Assembly: GCA_030686995.1 (NCBI GenBank)
Contig: CM060691.1
Coordinates: forward strand, 61,784,338-61,848,337
Reading direction: 5' to 3'
Length of the DNA stretch: 64,000 bases
Source: Artemisia argyi
Taxonomy: Eukaryota; Streptophyta; Magnoliopsida; Asterales; Asteraceae
Position numbers and translations under genes: made by a program. Of this stretch, positions 46,740-55,947 are shown piece by piece (position 1 is the first letter of the stretch; each line of letters begins with the position of its first letter). The notes beneath the pieces were generated by a model. That model ran no database searches and was not told the DNA's origin. It worked only from the letters and a program-made list of their open reading frames with translations.

Positions 46740-46846
46740 TATGTCGTTTAATAAGGGTGAAAGTAAGGAACATAACCTCAAGCCACTAGCCGAGTTGGTG
46801 TCACCACTCAATGAGAGGATTGAAGTTGTTCCTGCTGGCATATGAG
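46740..46846 (+). pseudogene. Exon-like block of unknown gene
   Basis: A short open stretch reads KPLAELVSPLNERIEVVPAG before a TGA. Codon usage looks gene-like and it lies in a series of such blocks (47116-47268, 47641-47790, 48090-48236). I do not recognise it. Confidence 0.3.
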
Positions 46847-47115
46847 GGTGCTTATGTTATTCATTCGGTGAGTTTTATTTTTCAAGATGGTGTTTCGTTT
46901 TTTGTTATTTTAATATTGGGTTTGCTAAATGCAATGTGATTTTGTTTATTGTTAAGGTTTTGAGGACATTTGTCTAAATGAGCATGTTTTAAGGAAATAA
47001 AGTAGTAGAATAGCAATTCATGTATGTTGCAAAAGGTTTAAGCGTTATACAATTTTTGAGATTTACTTTTTTTTTGGTGTTTTGGGTGTTTTAAGTATGA
47101 TATTTGTCAATTTAT

Positions 47116-47268
47116 GTTTCAGTGATAGATGATCCAAAGAAACCAGCAGGAAGGCATGCCCTTGCTCTGGAGGCTAATGTGATATTCATATTTACGAAGG
47201 GCAACAGTGAATACCGTGTCTACAGACTTAAAGATGAGCATGTATTCCATCTTAAAGGTGAGCACGGT
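47116..47268 (+). pseudogene. Exon-like block of unknown gene
   Basis: Open between a TTTCAG-like acceptor (ends about 47122) and a GTGAGC donor (about 47260) is DDPKKPAGRHALALEANVIF, then IFTKGNSEYRVYRLKDEHVF. The conserved look and splice sites suggest a true exon or captured fragment. I do not recognise the family. Confidence 0.4.
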
Positions 47269-47640
47269 ATCCCATCTTATTCTTATGTATTTAATAGAAT
47301 GCTAAGCTTGCTTATCAAGCATTTTATGAAATAAAAAACTTAAATAATTGTAACAATTTAAATAGGCAATCTCGAATGCACTTGCAACTTCTTATGCGCC
47401 GTATGAAAAAACATAAGTAGGTTTATATAGCAAAATGTGCTATGCGATTTTTGTGAAAAGTGTACATGCTCAATTGGGGTTGTGTGATGTTGGCAGTGTA
47501 AAATATTAGATAAGAAAAAGTGTATGTAGGCGGATCTGAGTTATACCTAATATTACATACTGAGTTGTTTCAACTTTTTCCTCGAATATGTTTCAACTTA
47601 TAATTTGGATTGTGTTCTAAGGTTAATTCTATTTTAATTC

Positions 47641-47795
47641 AGATGTAGAGCGTGTAAGAGTCATGAAGTTATTGTCATTAATGGTGTCATAAGGTTTGGA
47701 TTGATGCATCGCTTCCTGATCAGCTTTGGAGAGCCGAAATGGTTTCACAATCAACATCGACCAGACAAATCTGAAGATTCAGTTTCTGTAAGGTA
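47641..47795 (+). pseudogene. Exon-like block of unknown gene
   Basis: After an AG acceptor the sequence reads in one frame FGLMHRFLISFGEPKWFHNQ and in another DASLPDQLWRAEMVSQSTS, ending near a GTAAGG donor. The true frame is unclear and no family is recognised. Confidence 0.3.
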
Positions 47796-48089
47796 ATTCA
47801 TATATGTATCTTTCTCAACTCCTTTTACCTTTGATCTTCTTATATGTAAGTTTACATTTCTTTGTTATGGGAGAGAGTCAGCCGATCTGTTAGTAAATAT
47901 AGGAGCAAGAAGAAGAATGATTAGGATATGGTTTTTGTTTAGTATTAAGAGAAACAATCAAGTGGTTGGTGATATTTAAAACAGTAGTTGTAAAGGCATC
48001 ATTGGTTCATATGTTTTCTAAATAAATGTTTCGGTTGATTGACATAGGTTGTGTAGATGCTGCATCTAATACTAATGCTGACTCATTGG

Positions 48090-48236
48090 AGGGAGCGCCT
48101 TAAAGCAATAATCTTGGTGGCGAATGAAGGGGTAGAAAAAAAGTCGTTGCTAAAAACTTGCAGGCTGAAAGGCGCCACAAAGAAAAGTTAGTTAAATATC
48201 TTCTTAAGCCGAGGTCTGTAGTGCCAAAGATCAGCA
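48090..48236 (+). pseudogene. bHLH transcription factor exon fragment (ICE1/AMS-type)
   Basis: The sequence reads GRKKVVAKNLQAERRHKEKL and then RSVVPKISK, directly followed by a GTGAGC donor. This is the basic region, helix 1 and loop of the plant bHLH subgroup in which (K/A)KNLxAERRRRKKLN and LRSxVPKISK are near-invariant and an intron follows ISK. His-Lys-Glu replace Arg-Arg-Lys in the basic part, and a TAA occurs upstream near 48102. The second helix and the rest are absent before element D. It is a gene fragment or relic; N-terminal exons could include the blocks upstream. Confidence 0.75.
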
Positions 48237-48502
48237 AGGTGAGCAAAAAGTATAGAATAGCAAATATTTACACACATACCCCTTAGGTGGATTTGAACTC
48301 TTTGTAACTGGCAAATTTTAATATAGTGTGAAATCATTAGGCCATTTTCGTCATCTGCCATACCCTTTTTGCCCGAATTGGCAGAAGAAGGCACATTGAT
48401 ACTTATGTGGTATGTATATTGTTAATTTGGTAATAATGTCGAAGCTAAAAGACTATTTGAGTGGGTCAAAACATTGCCAGTGATTGCGAATGAAGGGGAA
48501 AT
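48237..48502. other. Intron-like remainder before element D
   Basis: Noncoding. A 13-base word GCGAATGAAGGGG near 48486 also occurs near 48121, hinting at a local duplication. Confidence 0.4.
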
Positions 48503-48897
48503 TGATGAGGCGAAAAATGATCCGTTTTTAGGGGGTCATTTAAGCCGGAATTTGAATTTATTTGATCAAATATTGCCCTAAATCGTTCCTTTTGTGATTT
48601 TAGGTACTTTGGGAGTGAATTCTGGAAAAGGAAGCATTTTGGACGTTTTTGGAGCATAAAAGTGAAGAAAACGGCAAAGTCTTAATTTTCCTTGCTGGGA
48701 ACAGTACCTGACGGCATCAAGAAGATTTTGATGACGGCGTCAAGAGCAATTTTGGTGACGGCCCAGAGAAAACATGACGGCGTCAAGGCAAGGGCGTCAA
48801 GAGTAAAAGTGGTGACGGCCCAGAGCAACATTACACATGACGGCGTCAGATCTGGATCTAGGTAATCCGATTATATTTTTGGCGGCGGGTTGACGGC
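48503..48897 (+). mobile_element. 5' LTR of D, first part with TGACG palindromes
   Basis: It starts TGATGAGGCG. From about 48708 TGACGGCGTCA-type palindromes recur every 20-50 bases, as in B (9080-9295). The last, TGACGGC at 48891-48897, was split by the insertion of C. Confidence 0.9.
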
Positions 48898-51800
48898 TGA
48901 TGAGTGCTCAAACACTCATCATTTTTGGTCTAATCCGAACTGCAAAACATACAAAAACACTCAGAAATGCATCAAAATACTGAAAATATTTTAAAATTGT
49001 GTTTTATATGTTTTAGATGCAAAATGAGCAAAAACAGATGAAAAACGCACAAAGTTTGCAAAATTGGCAGTTTCAGTCCCCCAACTTTTATAAAATTACA
49101 AAACTAGTCCCTGGATATTCAAAATATGGAAAATTATCACCAAAGGTCCTTTTACAATCATAAGTTGTCATATTTAGTCCTTTGGTGAAAAATCTGAAAA
49201 GTTTTGGAAATTTACAGTTTAGTCCCTGGAGTTACAGATTTTGGCAGATTCAGTCCCTGGTGGGATATTTTTGAAAGGAAAATCAATTTTTTTGCCCTTG
49301 GAAAATTAAAATGTATCACAAATAGTCCTTGGGTGAAATTTTCAGAAAATTGCATGGTTAGTCCCCGAGGTTTGGAAATTTACAAATTTGGTCCCCGGGA
49401 AATATTTGAAAAATGAAAATAGCAAAAAATGGTTTTTGAAATATTGGTGATTGGCAATTTTGGTACTTATGAGCACTTTGGGAAAGTTTCATTTTCGGTC
49501 CTCAACTTTGGTAAATTACAAAAGTCGTCCTTGTGGTTTTTGCAAAATAAACAAATAAATAAAACACTAAACCTAAATACCAAAACCCAAAACCACTTCC
49601 TGATCCACCACACTTACCCTAAGCCCATGTACCCCAGGCCCATCTCCATTTTATAATAAAAAGCCATGGTCAACGAGTCAATATGCAGGGTCAAACGAAC
49701 CAGTCAACACAACCATCTTCAACCCCCTTTCCCTGGTTTTCAGCCCCGTGTCTCCCCCCTCCTCCTTTTCCACAAAACATTCACCAACCATAATTAATTC
49801 ACACACCAACTTACACCAACCCCCTCCTCATAATTACACTCACCAAACTCCACTACATCTGTCAAAACACAATTTGGCGCCAAAACCATTTTGAACGGCA
49901 GAGATCACCTAAAGCCAATCCAACGGTTCCAATGCTAGTGGGAAAGAAAGAGAATGATGCCAAGTCTTATTTAAGTGAAGAAAGGGGCCAGAAGAAAGTA
50001 TTAGAGTAGGAGTAGTGTAATTTTATTTTCTTTATGTCGTTTAAGTTAATTTTCAAGTCTCAATGTAATTTTCAGTTTTCAATTAATGTTTTTAGTGTTC
50101 TCAGTGTATGTTAAAACTATTCTCAACAATCAATTTAAGTTTTATGTTTGAATTCAATGTTGGCCATTTTTATGCAAATGTGACAATCTTGCTTAAAAAC
50201 TGTTCTGTGTTGTTTCTTAGTGCCATTAAGCTCACTTTAGCTTATTAATAAGCTTTCTTAAGTAATTAGAGCATTGAGATCAGTTTTTCTTTCATGTACT
50301 TAAAATCTCAAAAATTCACTCAAAAATAGAATAGAAAAAATCAAAAAGAAGAAAAAGAAGGGAAGCAAGGGAGATTCTGGATGTTCATGGGATTAGAGCT
50401 CAATGGGAGCATTAGGATATGGTCTTGAATCTGTCATCATTTGTTCAATAGCATTGGAGGACAAGTAAGCTACTTTGGCCATAAATTTTTGCACAATCTT
50501 TGTTCTGTGGTTATACATGATAAATCTTGTTCAAAGTTGTCTATTTGGTCTGATATTTGATTAGTGTAACTTGTCAATTCAGTTTTATGCATTCAGTTTG
50601 TGTTTTGTTTGAAAAATCTCCAAGACAGTCACAATATGGGGTGTTTGGCATAAGCCTTTAGACTGTGTTGGAGTTGTTGGTTTAGCCTTAGCCTTTTTTA
50701 CTCATTGTTCTTGATGTCAAATTAGTCCAAATCCACCTCTATGTGGTCTGTTTTGAAGAGAAAAGTCCAAATCACATGCATCTTTCATTTACAGTCCACT
50801 GTTGAGTATTTTAGGGGTCTTAATCATTTCCTTAGCTGTTAATCGTATTGTTATTGCTTAAAATAGTCTTAGTACAGCTTATTATAACATATTAGGTTAG
50901 TTTAGATCACCACAAGTTGGGTAAAGTCAATAGGCAAGTTTTTCTCAAAAGTCAAAAGTGTATGTTTTCAGATTTTTCCCAAATTTGCATGAATTAAATA
51001 GAATTTTGTATAAGGTCTTAGGACTTGAATCTTGGTTCATTAGATAATCTACTAGCTCAGCTTTGTTTTCCCATTGTGATTGCATTTTTATGATTTTTGT
51101 TTTGGGCCCCACTTGCCTCCAAAGTAGCTTGCAGGGCATATGCATGCCCTGCTACACAGATAAGCATCTCAGACCCCCAACTTCCAAGGTCCCTCATGCA
51201 CTTATTAGTGGGCCCCACAAAGAGCTTATTGGCTTTTTGAGAAGCCAATAAGCTCATCTTCATAGTTCTGGGCTTATCTTGGGTTTTGAACCCAATTTGA
51301 TAGGGCTTCATTGCCCTTGAACCTTGTCCCTTGATTGCATTGTCTGTTTGGTTTTGGATTGGCTTATCCAGCTTATTTGGCTTATTCAAGGTCTAAATTT
51401 GTTCCATCCAACTTATTTTGGTCCCTTTAACTTATTGGTAGCTTATTTTACCTTTGTGGGCCCCCCTATCTGCCTACACACCCTCCTTCCCTTGACAGTT
51501 GACCAAAGTCAACTGTCAAACAAGCAAGCTTGTGTTTTGCTTATTTTTAAGCTCAACTAAATTTTTTTTTGTAAAATTTATCTATTTTCAGGTATAAAAC
51601 AAGTTTCTAAAAAGAAAATCCAAAGTAATTTTAAGTGATAGTTTCTATTTAATTTTATTTAATTTTAATTTTCATTTTTATATTTTTATTAAGTACTTGT
51701 CATTTTCATATTTTTATTAATTACCTCTTATATTAAAGTATTTATAGTAATTTTCTCAGATTTTTATTTCATCATTTAGTATTTATTAGAATTAATCTTT

Positions 51801-52602
51801 GTTTTATTAATAATTAATTAATATTAATTATTAAATAGCATAATTAGTTTTTATTAAGTACAACCTAGTTTTTATATTTTTTATAGCTTTTATATATTAT
51901 AAAATAATTTTAGAAATTTTCTTAGAATTTTTACTGTTCATTTGCTAATTTTTATAATTTAAAATAATTTAATTAGTAATTAGTAATTAATTAATAGAAA
52001 AAACCACAAAAAGACAAAAATACATATTTTTATTTTTAAAACTTGTTTTTAGTTATTTTATAATTTTAGGAATTTTATTTTCACCTTTTTAGTATTTAAA
52101 TAATATTGTATTATATTTAAGTATTTTAAATATTAATAATAAGTAATAATTAGTAATTAATTAATATTTAATAATTAATTAGTGTTAAAATTTATTTTCT
52201 TTTTCTAAAAATTTTCTTTTAACTTTTAGTTTGTAAAAAAGTCATTTTCACCCCTGGGTGTTTTTAGATTTCAGTTTTCACGTTTTATTTTGTACGTCTA
52301 CGTTATTTTAAACGTATACGTACGCGTTTTTAGTTTTAAACGTTTCTGGGTTTCCAAACTTTCCAGTCTTGTTTATATAGCTTATTTAAGCTATTTTCTT
52401 GTAGATTCCTTAGTTCCAACCAATCTCAAACCCCTTTTCATCCAAATTCACCCGATCACGAAACCGTTTGTTAACCATTCACACCTCGTCGGGACATAAC
52501 GACCCGGGGAAACACTATACTTCCGCGGAGCATTGATCTAGGCTGTTTGACCATCTTGACCACATCCGTGGTTGACTTTGGTTGACGGTTTAGCATCAAT
52601 CA
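48898..52602 (+). mobile_element. 5' LTR of element C
   Basis: The first ~650 bases contain loosely repeated AGTCCCTGG...AAATTTACAAA units about 40 bases apart. A perfect 14-bp hairpin GAGCTTATTGGCTT-6-AAGCCAATAAGCTC is at 51222-51255. An AT-rich tract (about 51640-52200) precedes the GC-rich end. No coding sequence. Confidence 0.95.
51222..51255. repeat. Perfect hairpin in LTR of C
   Basis: The 14-bp arms with a 6-base loop are unchanged in the 3' LTR (58273-58306). A has a shorter version (GGCTTATTGG-CTTT-CCAATAAGCC) in the corresponding AATAAGC-rich zone. Confidence 0.85.
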
Positions 52603-52607
52603 ATTTT

Positions 52608-52625
52608 TGGCGCCGCTGCCGGGGA
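52608..52625 (+). promoter_or_regulatory. Primer-binding site of element C
   Basis: TGGCGCCGCTGCCGGGGA lies five bases after the LTR, identical to that of A. Confidence 0.88.
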
Positions 52626-52794
52626 GGTGTGTGCGCTATTCTAAACGGTTTTGCGTATTGGTGAATCGGGATATACATCCACTGTATATTTATCCACCCT
52701 TGTTCATATCTTTTCATAAAAACCCAAAAATATTTTTCCTTACCCTCTATCCATTTGATTCTACCTTCTTATACCCATCTCATGTATAATTCTT

Positions 52795-55149
52795 ATGGCG
52801 TCTCTCGGCTACACGTGTTTTCACTGTAAAAGCCCGATTGAGAACGGCTTTCGTTGTCTCCGGTGTATTTGTGAGAAATGTGGCAATAATTGTAGTAACA
52901 GATTTTGTGTTTTGTGCAATCTGTTCATAAGTCCAAATTCTCTCAATGATTCACCAAATTCTTCCAAGCCCGAGATACGTGCTATTAATGACAAGCCTTC
53001 AAGAATTGATCCTAACCTTTCACGGTTTACGGTCAAAAGTTTGTCAAGCAAACGTACAGAGCTTAGAGCAGTGACTGAAAAGAACGACTTACCTAACCTT
53101 CACGTTTATCAAGAACCAAAACCCGAGACCATAACGGAAGTGGTGGAAATTGCTAGCTCTAAGAGCACACCACTTGTCCCACCTCCGGATTTTGTTCTTT
53201 GTGTCGGTTGTGGTGAGCTGCTTTTTGGTTTGCCATGTCGTTGGTGTACATGTGTACAATGTGGTAATGATATCCAAAACGGGAGTTGTTTGTTTTGTGG
53301 GTCGATTAATTCATTTGCTTATGATCCTAATCAAAACTCATTCAACGACTCTTCAAATTTTTCCAATTACCCAACACATTCATACGAGCAAGAATCATAT
53401 TATCCTAACTTCAATGATGCTTCGTATCAAGATACACCAAGCCAGACTCAACTGTTTTACTGTTGTGAGTACTGTGGTGGTCCACACTACAGTTCTGATT
53501 GTCAATCAGGCGACACGCTTGTCTATGAGCAGTTTCCTGATAACAATTATGACTCATGCACACACGACTCACAGCCACATCAGTTTTACTGTTGTGAGTA
53601 TTGTGGAGGTCCACACACTAGCTCTGATTGTCAAACAGGGAATCCGTTTCCTTGTAACAATTACGACTATTCGTTTTCAGACCCACCTCCACAATACCAA
53701 ATGATCCAAGCAACTCCTCTTGTTACTGGGCAAGACCTTTTAATAGAGGCTCTTGAGATATTGAAAGATCTTAAGGAGGAGTTGGCTACTTCATCGTTTC
53801 AAAGCTCTCGTGAGAAATCTATGGCAGAATTACTTGCGGAAGAACGAGCAGCTAGAAACGAACTGAGCGAGGAAGAATTGTTAGTCTTAGAACAAGCAGC
53901 TAAAACACGTGCCATATTTCGTAATGCTGCTCTTTACGACGATGATAGTGATGATGAAGTCACCCTTGATTTTTCTCAATTTTGTAAGGGTTCATCAAGT
54001 TCATCTGTTGTAATTCCTTCCTCGGAAAATCAGGGAGAAAGGATTATGATAGAATTACTAGCAGAAGAACAAATGAAATTTATAAAACCCATGTCTGCTA
54101 GTCCTTCTCAACTCCCTCAGTCTGTTATCATACCCGAAGTTCACACTCACTCTCTGATCATGGGGGATGAGCATCTTAGCACTGTTCCTGATAAGGAATC
54201 GGACGAATTAATAAAGTCTAGTGTTGAGATCCTTGTCCCAATCCCGAGAGAGTCACAGGGAACTTTGGATGACATGTGTGATATTCCTTTCCCCATTGAG
54301 TGTACTAAAGATCAATTTGAGACTTTCTCAGATTTTAGCGATGATTGTACATCTTATGGAGACATCGAGTATGTTGAGGCGTCAGTTTCACATTCTGATG
54401 CTGATCATCTTCTTGAGGAGTTCGCTGATGAACTTGCTCACATCGATCCACTTTCATTGGAAAGTGATGATGGTCTCCTCGATTTCCAAGCCGATCTGGG
54501 AGAAATTGAAAGTCTCCTACATCATGATCCGTCACTCACTTCTTATCCCAACAGTCCAACAGAGAATGATAATCTCTTTGTTCTCGAAACATTTAATACG
54601 ACTCTCACCAATCCTCTATTTGAATTCGATTCTGAATTCACTATGATTTCTAATAATCCAATCTTTGACGAGGATTGTGATGAGTCCACAATGGAACATG
54701 AGTTCACAGATTCACATCTTGTGAATGATTCTCTTCATGAGGAGTTCTCCGGTGAACTCGCTCATCAGTGTGATTGCCCGGGGGGAGATGCACTCAATCA
54801 TGAGAATTTGCAAATTCCCACCCACCCTCCCGGGATGTTTACGAGCTTACCCTTTGAAATCCAAACTCAGGCTACGGAGCCTGCTCTCGAGGAAGAAGAT
54901 CAAATCATGCTTTTTATCATGGTTTTCTTCCTTTTCTTCACCTATACGGTGACTTCTTCTCTTCTTCACTCCTTCGGGAATGAAGATACCATCTTTGATC
55001 CCGGCATTTTCATGTATCATTATCTTGAGCCGGATACTTATCTCATCGGTGTGGAACTTTCACGTGCTTCAAATGTTTGTCCAAACATCTTGAATGAAAG
55101 TCCGATTGAGATTGTTTCTTCCACATCATGCTTCCCCAATGACAAATGA
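52795..55149 (+). CDS. Cys-rich zinc-knuckle protein of element C, 784 codons, intact
   Basis: The ORF is uninterrupted from ATG 52795 to TGA 55147. An out-of-frame ATG at 52782 could form a small upstream ORF. Two Cys clusters occur near the N-terminus (residues 8-41 with CFHC, CLRC, CEKC, CVLC; about 136-168 with CVGC, CRWC, CVQC, CLFC). Two near-identical zinc knuckles follow, CEYCGGPHYSSDC and CEYCGGPHTSSDC (about 224-236 and 267-279, C-x2-C-x3-H-x4-C). Then come Glu-rich helical stretches (SMAELLAEERAARNELSEEE), a long acidic part and one hydrophobic, probably membrane segment (about 704-724). The knuckles match the CGGPH knuckle of Athila gag (element A), but no capsid, protease or RT is present. 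I recall similar proteins in Asteraceae elements. Function is unknown; RNA or gag binding is a guess. Confidence 0.85.
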   Translation: MASLGYTCFHCKSPIENGFRCLRCICEKCGNNCSNRFCVLCNLFISPNSLNDSPNSSKPEIRAINDKPSRIDPNLSRFTVKSLSSKRTELRAVTEKNDLPNLHVYQEPKPETITEVVEIASSKSTPLVPPPDFVLCVGCGELLFGLPCRWCTCVQCGNDIQNGSCLFCGSINSFAYDPNQNSFNDSSNFSNYPTHSYEQESYYPNFNDASYQDTPSQTQLFYCCEYCGGPHYSSDCQSGDTLVYEQFPDNNYDSCTHDSQPHQFYCCEYCGGPHTSSDCQTGNPFPCNNYDYSFSDPPPQYQMIQATPLVTGQDLLIEALEILKDLKEELATSSFQSSREKSMAELLAEERAARNELSEEELLVLEQAAKTRAIFRNAALYDDDSDDEVTLDFSQFCKGSSSSSVVIPSSENQGERIMIELLAEEQMKFIKPMSASPSQLPQSVIIPEVHTHSLIMGDEHLSTVPDKESDELIKSSVEILVPIPRESQGTLDDMCDIPFPIECTKDQFETFSDFSDDCTSYGDIEYVEASVSHSDADHLLEEFADELAHIDPLSLESDDGLLDFQADLGEIESLLHHDPSLTSYPNSPTENDNLFVLETFNTTLTNPLFEFDSEFTMISNNPIFDEDCDESTMEHEFTDSHLVNDSLHEEFSGELAHQCDCPGGDALNHENLQIPTHPPGMFTSLPFEIQTQATEPALEEEDQIMLFIMVFFLFFTYTVTSSLLHSFGNEDTIFDPGIFMYHYLEPDTYLIGVELSRASNVCPNILNESPIEIVSSTSCFPNDK

Positions 55150-55534
55150 ATTAGGGGTCGAGTCAAGCTAGCGACTCGGTAAACAAAAACAGTAGCATGC
55201 TTATAGGGTTTTCACCCTAAGTGTGGGGGAGTCCCCCACAATGATTACAAATGAAGTGAAAATACAAAATGGTGTTTTTCACGCTTAGCTTGTAATGTTG
55301 CCCTTTTACGTTCAAAATGTCGGCATAATAGCCGGGACTTTGAATATTGAGGACAATATTCATGCTAAGTGTGGGGGGGTATTCGCTATTCTAGCAAATT
55401 TTATCACACTTTACTATATAATACCCCCGTTTTTAGCCAAAATTTCAAAAAATTTCAAAAATTTTTCACTGGTGCTTCAAAATTTTTGTGGTAATCAGTC
55501 CGCCTTGTCTAACCGACAAAAGGGATTGGCTAGT
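55150..55534. other. Untranslated interval of element C
   Basis: It contains AAGTGTGGGGGAG-like tracts (about 55218-55232 and 55368-55380), which resemble polypurine tracts. The same interval in A has counterparts. Confidence 0.55.
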
Positions 55535-55896
55535 CCAGGAGCAAACGGCTCTTGGTAAAGACATCTCAAATCCGTTTACGGCTTGCAATTTGCCCAAAAT
55601 TGTATGGTTCCTCAACTCCCCATATCCCATTAAGCGAATGAGTTGGCTAGCCCGCAAGATTATGGCTTGTGGTAAAGGCAGTGGAAAATCCATAATTGGT
55701 AATCAGCTCACCAAGATGTTGACTATTCCATCAAGAGCTGGCTAGTCCATGAGCAAACGGCTCCTGGTAAAGACAAATCAAATCCGTTGACAGCTGGTGG
55801 TTTGCTCAAAATCACATGGTTATCAGGTGTGCCACAGTTCTTACACCTGGCTACTCCAGAAGTGATGGCTTTTGGTAAAGAGTTTAAAATCCATCA
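55535..55896 (+). repeat. Array of four pseudoknot-like RNA units in element C
   Basis: Per unit, stem arm, loop, stem arm and downstream arm complementary to the loop are: 55535-55541, 55542-55548, 55549-55555, 55572-55577; 55652-55658, 55659-55665, 55666-55672, 55690-55696; 55747-55753, 55754-55760, 55761-55767, 55784-55789; 55856-55862, 55863-55868, 55869-55875, 55891-55896. The gap from stem to downstream arm is 15-17 bases in all units. Stem pairs change together, for example CCGCAAG/CTTGTGG against CCAGAAG/CTTTTGG. Loop pairs also change together: ATTATGG/CCATAAT against TGATGG/CCATCA. Unit 3 has one stem mismatch. Confidence 0.68.
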
Positions 55897-55933
55897 AGTT
55901 TTCAAAACAGTATTTCTAGGGACTAGCAATAGT

Positions 55934-55947
55934 TTAGTGTGGGGTAT
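55934..55947 (+). promoter_or_regulatory. Polypurine tract of element C
   Basis: TTTAGTGTGGGGTAT directly precedes the 3' LTR. A GGGAC-loop hairpin relic (55913-55929) is just upstream. Confidence 0.65.

Noticed and set aside
48898..52602. Possible second element inside the 3.7-kb LTR of C
   Set aside because: The whole length repeats at 55948-59492 and is bounded by one target duplication, so it is a single long LTR.
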